From: Dastarcus helophoroides | Lineage: Eukaryota; Arthropoda; Insecta; Coleoptera; Bothrideridae | Reading direction: 5' to 3' | DNA: 64,000 nucleotides | NCBI GenBank assembly: GCA_028583605.1 | Contig: CM053334.1 | Span: 22,371,726-22,435,725 of the forward strand | Shown: positions 1-12,562 of the stretch, in pieces | Layout of the letters: every line of letters starts with the position of its first letter | Numbering within the stretch: the stretch's first letter is position 1 | Notes under the pieces: model-generated | The model's database searches: none | Told to the model about the DNA's origin: nothing | Seen by the model: only the letters and a program-made list of their open reading frames with translations | Made by a program: the position numbers and the translations under genes

Positions 1-2000
1 TCAGAAAAATGCTTAACTTTCGAGAAAATAACAAATTTAAAGAAAAAGTTGAATTTTAAGCAAACAACCAAGATATCTGAAAATTCTGACTTTAGCAGGT
101 GGCAAATTAAAAAAATCCAATAAGAAATGACGCACTTTTAAGGAAATATGATTTTTGAATGAAAATAGCAAAAGTAGAATTTTGAAGAAAAAGTTGAATT
201 TGAGAACAAAAAACTTATTTTAAAAGAAAAGATGAAACTATTGAAAAAAAGATGCATTTCGAAGAAAAATTGAAAAAATTAAAAAAATATTAATGAAAAA
301 TTCAAAATTTTTCAAAAAAATCAATTTTAAGAAAATGTCAAACTTTGGAATAAAACTGAAATTTGAGAAAAAATAAGAATATAGCAAAAAATAGCCAAAA
401 ATACCAAAAGGACTATTTCGAGCAAACGAACGAAATTTCGAGAGAGCAATAGAAATTTTTCACAGAAAGTCCAGTTTTGAGAAATTAATCAAATTTTGAG
501 AAGAGTTGTTTATAAAAAAGATAAAATTTGAATAAAAAGAAAAAAATCGAAGTTTGGAGAAAATGATTTTTGAAGAAAAAGTTGAAATTTCTAGGACCAT
601 AAAGGGTATGATGTTGACATAAAAATCCAAATTTCTAAGAGACGATTTTTTAGAAAAATGCCCATATTTCGAGAAAAAGACAAATTTCGAAGAAAAAGTT
701 AAATTTTAAGCGAACAACCAAGATATTTAAAAGTTCTGACTTTAATAGATAGAAAATTAAAAAAAATCCAATGTTAAGAAGAATAAGGAAATGTCAAAAG
801 AACGAAATTTCGAGAAATTGAGAAACGAAATATTGAGAAAAAGTCCAATTTAAAGAATAAGGTTAAATTTTGAGCATAAAAGGAAAATAAAAAAGACGAA
901 TTTTGAACAAAAAAGAAAAAACGAATTTGGAGAAGATAAATTTCGAAGAAAGAGTTGAAATTTTCAGGACCATATGATGTTGACCTAGAAATCCAAATTT
1001 CCAAAAGACTAGTTTTCAGAAAAATGGCAAAAATTTGAGAAAAAGTTAAATATAAGCAAAAAGACGAAATTTCGAGAGAACAATAGAAATTTTTTACAGA
1101 AAAACCAATTTTAAATAATTGGGCAAATTTTGAGAAGAGCTGTTTATGAAAAAGACGTAATTTAAAGAAAAAACTCGGAATTTTGAGAAGATGAATTTCC
1201 AAGAAAAGGTAGAAATTTCTGTCACCAGAAAGGGTATGAGGTTGACATAAAAGTCTAAATTTTCAAAAGACGATTTTTCAGAAAAGTGCCGAGATTTCGA
1301 GAAAAAGATAAATTTAAAGACAAATTTAAATTTTAAGCAAACAATCCAGATATTTAAAAGTTCTGACTTTAGCAGGTAAAAAATTAAAAAAATCCAATGT
1401 TAAGAAGAATAAGGAAATGTCAAAAAAGCGAAATTTCCAGAAAAATCTTGAAATTAAGAAATGAAATATAGAGAAAAAGTCCAATTTTAAGAATAAGGTC
1501 AAATTTCGAGCATAAAAGGAAAATAAAGAAAAAGACGTATTTTGAACAAAAAAAATTGAAGCTTGGAGAAGATGAATTTCGAAGAAAAAGATGAAATATC
1601 TAGAACCATAAAGTATGATGTTGACATAAAAATCCAAATTTCCAAGAGATGACTTTTCAGAAAAATGTCCCATATTTCGAAAAAAAGACGAATTTAAAGA
1701 AAAAGTTAAATTTTAGGCGAACTAACCAAGATATTTTATCTGAAGGTTTTGACTTTAGTAGATAGAACATAAAAAAGCGAAATTTCGAGAAAAACCTTTA
1801 AATTGAGAAACAAAATTTTGAGAAAAAGTCCAATTTTAAGAATAAAGTCAAATTTTGGGCATATAAGCAAAATTTAAAAAAAAGACGAATTTTGACAAAA
1901 AAAAAACAAAATTTTGAAGACTAAGGCGAATTTTGAGCAAACCAAAATTTTCCCATAGAAAATTTTGAGGACAGAGTTTATGGAAAAAAAATTCTTTTGA
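1..2000. repeat. Degenerate AT-rich tandem array, purine-rich on + strand
   Basis: The stretch is built from variants of 'gaaatttcgagaaaaag' and larger recurring blocks. The block around 'aaccaagatat' recurs near 67, 715, 1343 and 1722. The block 'ggtatgatgttgacataaaaatcc' recurs near 600, 965, 1225 and 1605. The spacing is irregular (about 260-650 bp), so this is an old, rearranged tandem array. Short reading frames on the minus strand (774-1202, 1326-1673) are low-complexity F/L/S-rich translations of the repeat and are not genes. Confidence 0.8.
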
Positions 2001-2203
2001 AAAAATCTCATTGCTGAAAAAAAGATGAATTTCGAGAACAAAGTTGAAATTTTTCAGGAACCTAAAAAATCAGATTTTTTGACATGTACTCGAAATTTTG
2101 AAAAGATGCATTTGAAAAAATACAAACATTGCGAAAAAAGACGAATTTCGAGGAATAACACCGAAATTTCCAAAAACCAAAATGAATTATTAAATAAAAA
2201 TCG

Positions 2204-2400
2204 TGGTAAAGATCGATTCTTTTTCTATAGAATTTCCAAGCTGGGGAACTCGTTACCGAACGGAATGTTCCCCAAAAATTACAACTTATCTTTGTTTAAG
2301 AAGCAGGTTCGTCGCCTATCTATCCTTGTTTCCGCATCCTACTCGCAGTGCTTTGAAGGCATAATCGGGGTTGCCCTTTGCGAGAAGTTGGAACTTAAAA
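2204..2400 (+). mobile_element. Non-LTR retrotransposon 3' fragment (RT C-terminal end)
   Basis: Translation gives a segment with F-F-Y-R-I-S-K-L, N-S-L-P-N-G and P-K-N-Y-N-L-S-L-F-K. This is the pattern at the C-terminal end of the reverse transcriptase polyprotein of jockey/CR1-like non-LTR elements, where it is usually 'RTS-LWNSLP...F...YNL-FK'. The same tail is found on the minus strand at 62,205-62,757, and tail-only copies lie at 25,262-25,395, 60,361-60,444 and 61,864-61,970. The copy is 5'-truncated, as is typical for this class. A 147-codon open frame (2025-2468) covers it, but the flanks are satellite-like sequence. Confidence 0.7.
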
Positions 2401-2909
2401 AAAATATCAAGAAAAAATTAAAATTATCAGAAAAAATTCAAAATTTCAAGGAAAATGATGAAATCTAGTAGAAATTCAAAATGCCTTAAAAGACTTACAT
2501 TTTATTATATTTTGAAAAAAAAAGAACAAATTTTGAAAGAAAGACGAAGTTTTTCAGTAGAATATTTAATTTTTCTTTGACTTGCTCAAGTCAGTGGGAG
2601 ACAAGTGCCCCCATGACGTTCAGAAAATGGAATTAAAAAATCTCTAAAACCTCAAAATTTCCAAAAGAAAATTTTCTAGAATTTTTGTGTTTTTTATAAA
2701 AATTCAGAATTTCTAAAAAAAATGCTTTCACAGTTTTTACTCTTTTATGTCAAAAAATTGACCAAATTTTGAGGTAACGATATTTCTTGAGGTAAATATA
2801 AAAATTTTGAACTCTTTCAAAATTTTCTGCAAATAAAAGCTTTTGTCAAAATTTTAAGTTTTGCCCAAAAATGTCGATCTTTTCCTTTTTTTCATTATAT
2901 TTAATTTTT
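2401..2909. other. AT-rich spacer, no gene seen
   Basis: Degenerate A/T-rich sequence with scattered 'gaaaatttc' words. No coding potential, RNA gene or clear tandem period was recognised. Confidence 0.5.
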
Positions 2910-3159
2910 GGTGGAACGGACTGGTCATTGGTTATCTTCAAAAATTGAAATACAGAACTAGTCCCCTGAAACCAAGAAATACTAAAAAACACAACAAATG
3001 TTGCTCTAAGGCGTTTCGACAGCCAAGCTGTCATTTTCAGAGAGATACTGTAAAGCATCTCTCTGAAGATAACAGCTTGGCTGTCGAAACGCCCTAGAGC
3101 AACGTTTGTTGTGTTTTTAATCTTTCTTGGTTTCAGGGGACAAGTTCTGTATTTCAATT
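2910..3159. mobile_element. Foldback element, copy 1 (both arms)
   Basis: The left arm begins ggtggaacggactggtc. It runs through 'ccctgaaaccaagaaa', 'cacaacaaatgttgctc' and 'cgacagccaagctgtca' to the apex near 3050. The right arm is the reverse complement, with 'tgacagcttggctgtcg'-like, 'caacgtttgttgtgtttt' and 'cttggtttcagggga' blocks. It is a ~250-bp near-palindrome with almost no spacer, and the sequence recurs at least 16 more times in the window. No transposase is encoded, so it behaves like a non-autonomous foldback/MITE-type repeat; the class is unknown. Confidence 0.8.
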
Positions 3160-4125
3160 ATATTTAATGGCGAGCAAAATCAAAAATCACCATTTTCACT
3201 AGAAGCCAGCCATATTTTTCTGTAACTATCATGTACCTTCGTCTGTTGTAATAACAAACTAAGTCAGGCTCAAAACAGACACATTGCCCCATATCTCGGG
3301 CGTCTGATGTGGGGTAAGCGCGGAAACGAGCTAGGTGGGAAAATTGGAAAAGCCGCAATATCAATTGCAGGCATGACCAATGTAGACACATCTATCAGTA
3401 TTGCAGACCGCCCTTCTAATTTGTAATCCGTATCAATGTAAACACTAACAGGTTAGGTGTTAAACATATTAACCGAGGTTTGGTTTTGTGGTGCGCGTTC
3501 GCATGTGTGTTTTCCTATCAACCAAACATTTCGACGTCCTTTCGACGTCGATTTCCATGGATTCGTTCGCGTAGGTCGATTGTACATTAAGCTCGCTGCA
3601 TATCTGTTATTGAGCCCTTTTGATTTCCCCGATTTTACCAATATTACTACCGCTGTTTTAGCATTTACAATTGGATTCTGGCTGGCTTTCAGCAGGAGTG
3701 TTCATGCTTTTATTACCAATGATTTCGAATAATTATGATCGCTTTTATTCAGAAAAAACTTTATCTAATGAGAGTTATTAAATGAAAATAATTATTGCCA
3801 TCCAATGGTTTTAAATTTTAAATAATTTTTAGAAGTTTCGAATTTTTGGTCCAAATTTAAATTTCACTTTCGAGATTATAAAAGTCAACGTTTTTTATTG
3901 GCAATGACATCTGAAAAGTCAAAATATCCTATTTAATTTTGTACGAATTTATTTTTAAGGTAGTCTCTGGTCAATGATTTTTTTATATTTTTTAAAAATA
4001 TTTGCTATATGTTACCAACAAGTGATATCTATTCGCCTGCAAAATTAAAGACGCTTGATGGTGCCGCAGCCGAGATATTCAATGTCAAACTTAAGATTTT
4101 TAACATGTAAAATATAAACTATAGA
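3160..4125. other. Low-repeat region, no recognised gene
   Basis: This stretch is less repetitive and less AT-biased than its surroundings. It has a 91-codon open frame at 3457-3732 (+) and a 75-codon frame at 3164-3391 (-). Neither translation matches a family I recognise, and no splice or start context decides between them. It could contain a small exon or the remains of a transposon. Confidence 0.35.
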
Positions 4126-4129
4126 TTTA

Positions 4130-5395
4130 TCTTAGGTAGGTGATATTGCGAATAAAATAGTAAAATATAAGGTTTTTTAGCGGTTCCGAAATTATACAAT
4201 TAATTTTGATGCTCCCTTCCGCATGTTAGGGAGACCTCTTGAAGTAATGACAACACAGCAATTCTAGCACTCCTAGGTGGCTTTGGCGCTAGCTCTCTTG
4301 CGGAAATATTTCAAATAGGAAAGTGCAGTGTTGTCAGCTCAGAAAAATTACTGCAAGTCAGCTTGGACAATTGTATTATTGTATCCACGCGTACAGTCTA
4401 TGCTAAAAATCAAGTAGTAATGGCAGTCTGGCCATACGCTATACGCAGCTAAAAACTAGTCGGATTACTGCTATTGAACCACCTTAAGCTATCTTTTTAA
4501 AGATCGTCAAAATTTCAACTTATTGCATTGAAGTGATTCGAATAGAGATTTGGAATTATTATTCGAAATTCCAACCCCTTTCCCAAGTTTCTCAACTCAA
4601 CTTTTGAACTGTTTTCTGAAATTTTGAACTTTATTCCTAAACTTCTATTTCCTCTCTCCCCATTTTTAAAGAAGCTTAAAAAATAATTGAAATTAATTTT
4701 TCGCTCAAATTTCAAATTATTCTTACGATTTTGGAATTTTTGTACCTTTCAATTTTTTGATCAAATCCGATGGCGGTGGAATTTTCCAAATCAAATCGAA
4801 TTTATTTTGGACTGTTGTACCTTGAATTCAGAGTGAGATTTTGAAAATTGTCGAAACTTCGACTTTTTGCACGAGTTTTTTTTATGATTTGGATTTAGCT
4901 AGTACCAGCCAAAACTTTTTTTTTAATTTTCAACTGTTTCCTAAATTTTTGAACATTATTCTGTACCTTGGGGGACATAATTAACTTTAGTTTCGACTAT
5001 AAAAGCGTTAAGGTCAATTTTAAAATAGTAATTGTAGCAAAAATATTTTAGAAGGTTAGATTTTTGCTACGCTAGCGAGATTTATACGGCATCGATTTTT
5101 AGCATAGACTGATCCCGTGAATACAATAATACAAACCTTAAAATCGCTTTGCAATAGATGTCGACAATACTGCACTGCTTATGCGATAAGATTTCCGCGA
5201 CGGAGCGCTGCCAAAGGCATCTAAAAGGAGTAGTGGAGGCGCTATGTTGCTATTACTTGAAGATGTTTCCCTAACGTGCGAAATGAAGCATCGAAATTAG
5301 GAGATAAGGAATTTACAATTGTGACTACGTAAGAACGGTACCGCTAGAAATCCCCATATCTTATTATTTCATTTACAATATCACCCTACATAATA
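4130..5395. mobile_element. Large inverted repeat (arms ~280 bp, loop ~680 bp)
   Basis: The sequence 4130-4410 is matched in inverse complement by 5095-5395. Shared blocks include 'gtgatattg', 'tagcggt', 'cgcacgttaggga'-like, 'tcttcaagtaat'-like, 'cctttggc', 'tgcggaaat', 'gtattattgtat' and 'agtctatgctaaaaatc'. The arms are diverged, perhaps 75-80% alike by eye. The loop is AT-rich without a transposase. This is consistent with an old foldback or MITE insertion, or with an inverted duplication. Confidence 0.7.
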
Positions 5396-5900
5396 TACAA
5401 CATTTTTATCAAAATTCATAGAAACATTTCAGTTTTGATTTATTTCAATAGCTCTTGAACTAGTTTCCAGAAATTCCTCAATTAATTTAAACTGTAGATA
5501 GATATTAATTAACCCTAGATACGAATTTACCTCATTTTACTTGCCAAGGAATAAGATTTTTTTATATTCTTTTCCTCAGTTTTAGATTCAACATCAATGA
5601 ACATATGATCAAAGCCAATTCATGCTACTTTTAATGAAAATTGAATTAAATAATGTCGAAATTTTGAGAAAACCCTGTTATTGAGAAGTAATTGCAAAAG
5701 TTTAATTAAATTTTTTTTTAGAAAAAATCAAAAATTCTTTAAATTGTAATAATTTTTGGGAAAACTATCGAAGTTTTCTAAAAAAATGTTGGAACTTCGA
5801 AAAAAAAATTCGTAATTCTGCGTGAATAATTTTACAATTTCTATTTAGAAAATAATCTAAATTTTTTGCAAATAATAAAATTTATGAAAAATTTCAAAAA
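5396..5900. other. AT-rich spacer, no gene seen
   Basis: Mixed AT-rich sequence that grades into the tandem family to its right. No open frame or RNA gene could be supported. Confidence 0.5.
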
Positions 5901-8900
5901 AAAAAATAAATCGGAAAGCCAAGCTTCCAGAAATTCCAAAATTGGCAAAAAAAAATTCTTTGGAGAAAATTAATGCCAAAAGTCAGAATTTTAAGAAAAG
6001 ATTTAAAATTTTTATGAATCGTTATTACAAAAAGATGAAAATTTCGTGAAACGTATCACAACATATTGAGAATAAGTCGAAATTCACACAAATCAGAAAA
6101 AATTTAAGATTTCGGAGAAAAGTCGAAAGTTTTAGAAAAAAATCAAAATGTCCAAAAAAATTGTAATCGAAAAGTCGAACAGAATCTTTATATTATTCTA
6201 TTTTGGGGGGAGAGGGGGGAGAAAAGGGAAACTTGAATTTTAAAATTTTACAAACATCGCTTGTAGGAACATTGAAATTTTGAGAAAAAAATTGACCTTG
6301 TAAGGATGCACTTAAAAAGTTTCTAAAACGATTTTTGGATGAAAAGTGGATCTAATTATTTTGAAAAGAGTAAAATTTTGATGAAAACATTTCGAACGAA
6401 AATCTCTGAAACAAAAATTAATCGAAAAGTAAAGCTTCTAAAAATTTGGAAACTCGAAAAAAAATTTCTTTCAAGAAAATTAATGCAAGAAAGTTAGAAT
6501 TTTAAGAAAAGTTTTAAAATTTTTTAAATCCTAATTAGAATAATATCAAAATTTCTGGAAACGTACCACAACACAGGAAAAGTCGGAATGTGAACAAAAA
6601 AATCTTTAGAAAAAAGTTAACATTTCGAGAAAAAGTCAAAATTTTGAGAAAAAGTCGAAATTCTGAGAAAAAAAGTTGAAATTTTAAGAAAAAGATCAAA
6701 ATCTGCAAAGAATTTTAATCGAAAAGGCGAAACTTCCACAAACATTTTTATATTAATTTCTTTTTTTTTTTTTTTGAAGGGGGAAACTTGAATTATTGTT
6801 GAAAATTTTAAAATTTTACAAACATCACTTGTAGGAACATCAAAATTTCGAGAAAAAAGCTGACCTTGTAAGGACGAATCTAAAAAGTTTCTAAAATGAT
6901 TTTTGGAGGAAAGAATAATATAACATTTTTGAAAAGAGTAAAATTTGATGAAAAATTTCGAACGAAAATCTCTGAAACAAAATTAACCGAAAAGTCAAGT
7001 TTCCGGAAATTCGAAATTCGAAAAAAAAATTATTTTAAGAAAATTAATGCAAAAAAGCTAGAATTTTAAGAAAAGTTTTAAAATTTTTTAAATCGTCATT
7101 AGAAAAATATCAAAATTTCCGAAACGTACCACAAAACAGAACAAGTCGGAATGTGAACAAAAAATCTTTAGAAAAAAGTTAATATTTCGAGAAAAAGTCG
7201 AAATTTTAAGAAAAAGTCGAAATTCTGAGAAAAAAGTCAAAATTTTGAGAAAAAAATCGAGTTCTTCAAAAAAATTTCAATCGAAAAGCCGAAATTTCGG
7301 CACAAATTTTTATATTAATTTCCTTTTTTTTAAGGGGGAAATTTGAATTATTGATGGAAATTTTAATATTTCACAAACAACGCTGGTAGGAACATTGAAA
7401 TTTCGAGAAAAAAATCTGACCTTGTAAAGATAAACTTAAAAAGTTTTTAAAATGATGTTTAGAGGAAAGAATAATTTAATTTTTTTAAAAAAAGTAAAAT
7501 TTTGATGAAAAAATTTTGAACGAAAATTTCTGAAAAAAAAATTAATCGAAAAGTCAAGCTTCCAGAAATTCGAAAATTGATGCAAAAAAGTTAGAATTTT
7601 AAGAAGTTTTAAAATTGTTTAAATCGTAATTAAAAAAATATCAAAATTTCGGGAAACCGTATCACAACATATTGAAAACAAGTCGGAATTCGAACAAAAA
7701 AATCTTTAGAAAAAAGTTACCATTTCGAGAAAAAGTCAAAATTCTGAGAAGAAAGTCGAAATTTTGAGAAAAAATTAAAATCTCCAAAAAAAATTTAATT
7801 GAAAAGCCGAAACTTACACACAAGCATTTATATTAATTTTTTTTCTGGACGGAGGAACTTGAATTATTGATGGAAATTTTAAAATATTACAAACATCGCT
7901 TATAGGAACATCGAAATTTGAAGAAAAAGACTAACCTTGTAAGGACGAACCTAAAAAGTTTCCAAAATAATTTTTGGAGGAAAGGATAATCTAATTTTTT
8001 TGAAAAGAGAAAAATTTTGATGAAAAAATTTCGAACGAAAATTTCTGACAAAAAATTAATCGAAAAGTCAAGCTTCCAGAAATTCCGAAATTCGAAAAAA
8101 AAATTTCTTTAGAGAAAATTAATGCAAAAAGTTTGCAATTTTAAATAAAAATTCAAAATTTTTATAACTCGTATTAGAAAGTCGTAAAATCGTAATTAAA
8201 AAAATATCAAAATTTCGTGAAAGGTATTACAACTTATTGAGAATAAGTCGGAATTCGAAGATAAAAATCTTTAGAAAAAAGTAACCATTTCGAGAAAAAA
8301 TCGAAATTCTGAGAAATAAAGTCGAAATTTTAAGAAAAAAATCTAAATCTCCAAAAAATTTTTAATCGAAAATCCGAAACTTCCACACAAATTTTTATAT
8401 TAATTTCTTTTTTTGAGTGGGAAACTTGAATTACTGATGAACATTTTAACATTTCACACACATCGCTTGTAGGAACATCAAAGTTTCGAGGAAAAAGCTG
8501 ACCTTGTAAGGACGAACTTAAAAAGTTTCTAAAATGATTTTTGGGGAAAAGATAATCTAATTTTTTTGAAAATAGTAAAATTTTGATGAAAAAATTTCGA
8601 ACGAAAATCTCTGAAAAAAAAATTAATCGAAAAGTCAAGCTTGAAATTCGAAAGGAAAATCTTTTTGACCAAAATTAATGCAAAAAGTTAGAATTAAAAA
8701 AAAATTAAAATTGTTTAAATCCTAATTGGAAAAACATCAAAATTTAGGAAAACGTATCACAACACAAAACTAGTCAAAATTGGAAAAATTGAAAAAACTT
8801 TAGAAAAAGTTAACATTTTGAGAAAAAGTCGAAATTCTGAAAAAAAAGTTGAAATTTTGAGAAAAAATTGAAATCTTCAAAAAAATTTTACTCGAAAAAC

Positions 8901-9080
8901 CAAAAGTTCCACACAAATTTTTATTTTAATTTTTTTTTTTTGGGGAATTTAAATTATTGATGGAAATTTTTAAATTTTACAAATATCGCTTGTAGCAACA
9001 TCGAAATTTCGAGAAAAAAAAAACTGACCTTGTAAGGACGAACTTCAAAAGTTTCTAAAATGATATTTGGAGGAGAGTTA
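5900..9080 (+). repeat. ~550-bp tandem repeat family, about six units
   Basis: The anchor 'catcgcttgtaggaacat' or a close variant occurs at about 6253, 6824, 7376, 7892, 8460 and 8978, giving periods of 571, 552, 516, 568 and 518 bp. Each unit also carries 'ctgaccttgtaagga', 'gtttctaaaatgatttttgg', 'cgaacgaaaat', 'ttaatcgaaaagtcaag' and 'acgtaccacaa'/'acgtatcacaa'. The units differ by small indels, mostly in A-runs. No coding sequence is present. Confidence 0.85.
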
Positions 9081-9084
9081 GAAG

Positions 9085-10690
9085 TTGAGGTCGAAATTTC
9101 ACAAAAGAACCCAAATTTTCTATAAAAATAATTTTAGAGCAAAACGAGATTTGGAGACAAAAGTTAAATTTTTACGAAAAAAGCCAGAATACACGACATT
9201 TTTAGAAAAAATTTAAGCGAACGTATGGAACTTCCAAAAAAAACTTTGTATCAATTGTGGTCGAAATATAAAAAAAAATGTATATTAAAGAAAATGGATT
9301 CAGAAAAGTTTAAAAAATGAAACAAAATTTTCATAAATCGTAACTAGAGAAATAAAAAATTTCATGAAACATGTCAACGATAATCAACATATCAAGAGCA
9401 AGTCGAAATTTGAAGAAAAAATCTTTTAAAAAGTCACATTTCGAGGAAAAAGTTATTTTAAGAACGAACTTCACTTTTCTACGAAATTATTTTTAAACAT
9501 CAAAAATTTCAGTAAAAAAAAAACGTCAAAAAAATTGTGAATTTCTGAAAGAACTACTTAATCTATACACATTTTTCTCACAAAAAATTCAGAAATTTTT
9601 TAAAAGAGTAACAATGTTGTGAAAAAGATCATAGTTTTCTGAAGAAGGTCCAGATTTTAAAAGAGAACCTTATATTTTTACAATACCACTCTTTAGAGAA
9701 GACAAAACTTCCTGCCAAAATTCAAAATTGTTTAACAAAAAAGAAAAAATCTCGAAACTGGTTGAAATTTTGAGAAAATTTTCGAAATATCTAAAAAAAG
9801 AGCGAAATGTCAAACTTCCAGAGAAAACTTTGTGCTAATTTGATCAAATCTTGAAAATAAAATGTTTTTTAGAGAAAAATTTCTGAAAAGAAGTTGACAT
9901 TATAAGAAAATAAAATACTAAAAATTTTTCCAAACGAAAATAACTGTTGTGAAAAAAATTATAGTTTCTTGAAAAAGGTCCAAATTTTAAAAGAGAACCT
10001 TAAATTTTTACAATACCATTTTTAGAGGAGACAAAAATTTTCTGACAAAAGTCAAAAATTTCGAAACTGGTCGAAATTTTAAGAACATTTTCGAAATTTC
10101 TAAAGAAAATTTGAACGAACTTCCAGAGAAAAATTTGTGCTAATTTGATCCAAACTTGAAAAAAAAAATGTTATTTTAGAGCAAATTTCCGAAAAGAAGT
10201 TAACATTGTATTTCTCAAAAGAAGTTAACATTATAAGAAAATAACATACTGAAAATTTTTCCAAACGAAAATTACCGAAAAGTCAAAATTGCTTGAAACT
10301 TATCAACATTTCGAAAAAAGAAATAGAATTTTTAATTGAAAATCCTTATGAAAGTCCGAATTTGGAAAGTTATGAATTCGATATTTCTACAAAAAATATG
10401 TAATTTTTAACAAAAAATTAGACGAGGCCAGCGTTTTCCGGAAATGTTTGAAATTTAAAGACAAATTCGAAATTTTCATCAAAATCTTTTTTAAAAAAGT
10501 TTGAAATTCTCAAAAACTTCCTAAAATGTTTCTTATTCTTGAGAAAAATTTCGGATCATCAAGAAAAATTTCACAAAATCGAGAAAAAATTTTTTATGAA
10601 AAAAGCTGAAAATTTGAAACTTCTTTTATTTGAAAAAGGCAAAATTTCGAGAAAAACGTGGACCTTTGGGGTAAGATTTCATTTTTTTTT
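9085..10690 (+). repeat. Degenerate purine-rich region with a ~331-bp duplication
   Basis: Sequence around 9615-9790 ('gttgtgaaaaagatcatag', 'agagaacctta', 'tttttacaatacca', 'cgaaactggt') recurs at 9946-10120, an offset of 331 bp. The rest is degenerate 'gaaatttcgag/aaaagtc' sequence. The short frame 10,539-10,724 has no recognisable product. Confidence 0.6.
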
Positions 10691-10691
10691 A

Positions 10692-10722
10692 AGTTTAATC
10701 CACTCGCAAATTGCAACCCCAT
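10692..10722 (-). mobile_element. Tiny non-LTR retrotransposon 3'-tail fragment
   Basis: The words 'gtttaatccactcgcaa' and 'gcaacccc' match the terminal ~30 bp of the retrotransposon tails at 61,864 and 60,361. It is an extreme 5'-truncation on the minus strand. Confidence 0.5.
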
Positions 10723-10779
10723 GAAATATTAACTTTTTTTACAAGATTGCAATTTTTTTCAAAGCATATAATTTTATTT

Positions 10780-10950
<171 letters not shown>

Positions 10951-12043
10951 CCAATTTCTTCTTAAAAAAGATCAAAATTCCAAAAAAATTTTTGATATTT
11001 TTTAAAGAAGAATTTCGAATTATGGATAAAGGTTTTTCTATAGAAAACCTGAAAATCTAATAACTTGAAACTCTTTTTATTCGAAAAAAGTTGGAATTTC
11101 GAGAAAAATGGACCTTAAAGAGAATAACAGAAATAACTTAAATTTTGACAAAGGCCTTGAATGCAAGAAGAATGCAACCTAGACTACAAATTCATGCAGC
11201 CCTCCAGGCGTGTATAGCGAATCATAGGTAGCTGAACTACCAACAGTTAAAACACTGCCACCTAGCGAAGCGGTTGCTCTCTAGGAGAGTTCCCAGAATA
11301 TAAGGATTCTATAATGCACAGACCAATAGGTTTGAACATTTATTAGATTCCCAAACTTCGTTTTTTCATAAGCTTTGAAATTTTTTTCGAAACATTTTTT
11401 TAAACAAAATTTTTTTCGAAGTTTTCTCTAGATCTCGATTTTTCTTTGTTATATATTTTTTGTGTTCTTTTTACTAGATTTCGACTTCTCTCTTGAAGCT
11501 TGTTTTTTTAATCGAAAAGTCAAAATTTTTACACACATTTTTATATTAATTTATTCTTTTGAATTATTCATAAAAATTTTAAAATGTTACAAGTACCGCT
11601 TGTAGGAACATCGAGATTTCGAAAAAAAACTGACCTTGTAAGGACGAAATTAAAAAAATTTTGACTTTTCTCTCGAAACATCCCTTTCTGTAAAAAAAAA
11701 TATAGAAACTTGCAGTTTTTTCTAAAAATTCTAATTTTTTCCCCAAATTTCAAGTTTTTCTTAATATTTCTAATTTTCCTAAAATTAATTATTCGTTTTT
11801 TGTAGAGTATGTCAAGTTTTTTTAAATCGGCAACGTTTTTGCAAATCTAAATTTTTCTGAAGGTAAAATTCAACTTTTTTCGCTAATCTTTGACCTTTCC
11901 TCCAAATTTCAGTTTTTGCTGTAAACATTTTTAAAAATTACTTTTACAAGGTTTCCAAATTTTTGACCCGTTGTCCAAATATTTTTTGTTTCAAAATTTC
12001 AAACTCATTATTTATAATTTTCTCAATTTCATCTTTCTTTTTT
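10951..12043. other. Mixed AT-rich region; switch from purine- to pyrimidine-rich + strand
   Basis: Around 11,170-11,300 lies a less repetitive island ('gcagccctccaggcgtgtatag', 'gccacctagcgaagcggttgctc') with no recognised gene. After it the + strand becomes T-rich ('tttttcgaaa', 'tttctaattttt'), the complement of the preceding pattern. Confidence 0.5.
11508..11660 (+). repeat. Outlying copy of the ~550-bp tandem family
   Basis: 'aatcgaaaagtcaaaattt', 'accgcttgtaggaacatcg' and 'ctgaccttgtaaggacga' occur in the same order as in the 5900-9080 array, about 2.5 kb away. Confidence 0.75.
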
Positions 12044-12196
12044 GCTGGAAAGGACTAGTCCTTGGTTATCTTCAAAAATTGAGATACAGAGATACTCTCA
12101 GTATCTTGGCTTGGCTGTCAAAACGCATTAGAGCAACCTTCGTTGCGTTTTTTAATCTTTCTTTGTTTCAGAGGACAAGATTTGTATTTCAATTTT
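12044..12196. mobile_element. Foldback element, copy 2 (left arm shortened)
   Basis: A short left arm ('aaggactagtccttggtta', 'aaaattgagatac') leads directly into a full right arm ('cttggctgtcaaaacgca', 'agagcaaccttcgttgcg', 'tctttgtttcaga'). Confidence 0.8.
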
Positions 12197-12434
12197 CAAT
12201 TTCATCTATTTTGTCGAACGTTCAAGAGAAAGCGTTTAACTTTTTCCCTAATTCAACTGATCACACATTTCACTAAAACTTGTTTTCTAACAATTTGGAT
12301 ACTTTACTCTTAATTTCAGCAAGTTTTTTAAATGTATTAATTTTTTCAAGTAAAATACGTTCTGACAAGTAATTTTATACCAATTGACCAATATTTGATT
12401 TCGATTGTTGTTGATTTTCGTCTTTTTTTTTCAG

Positions 12435-12562
12435 GTTCTGCAGGAACTCGTCGGATTTTCAGCTTATGCATTCGGCGCGAACATCCCACCGAGAAAAAGC
12501 AAAGTGCATCATCCATAGGACGACACATTCCCTTCAAATGGGTGAATTATGTGTAGAATAAA
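12435..12562 (+). other. Candidate terminal exon with poly(A) signal
   Basis: A long pyrimidine tract ending in TTTTTTTTCAG (to 12,434) resembles a 3' splice site. The ~100 bp that follow are clearly richer in GC than the surroundings and stay open in all three frames for about 27-42 codons; one frame ends at TAG 12,516-12,518. An AATAAA hexamer lies at 12,557-12,562. Together this resembles the last exon and 3' UTR of a gene whose upstream exons lie further left or outside the window. No protein family was recognised and the phase is undetermined. It may equally be chance. Confidence 0.3.

Noticed and set aside
2910..3159. CRISPR-like or palindromic array interpretation of the foldback repeats
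   Set aside because: Copies are dispersed, 90-360 bp long, head to head and without regular spacers.
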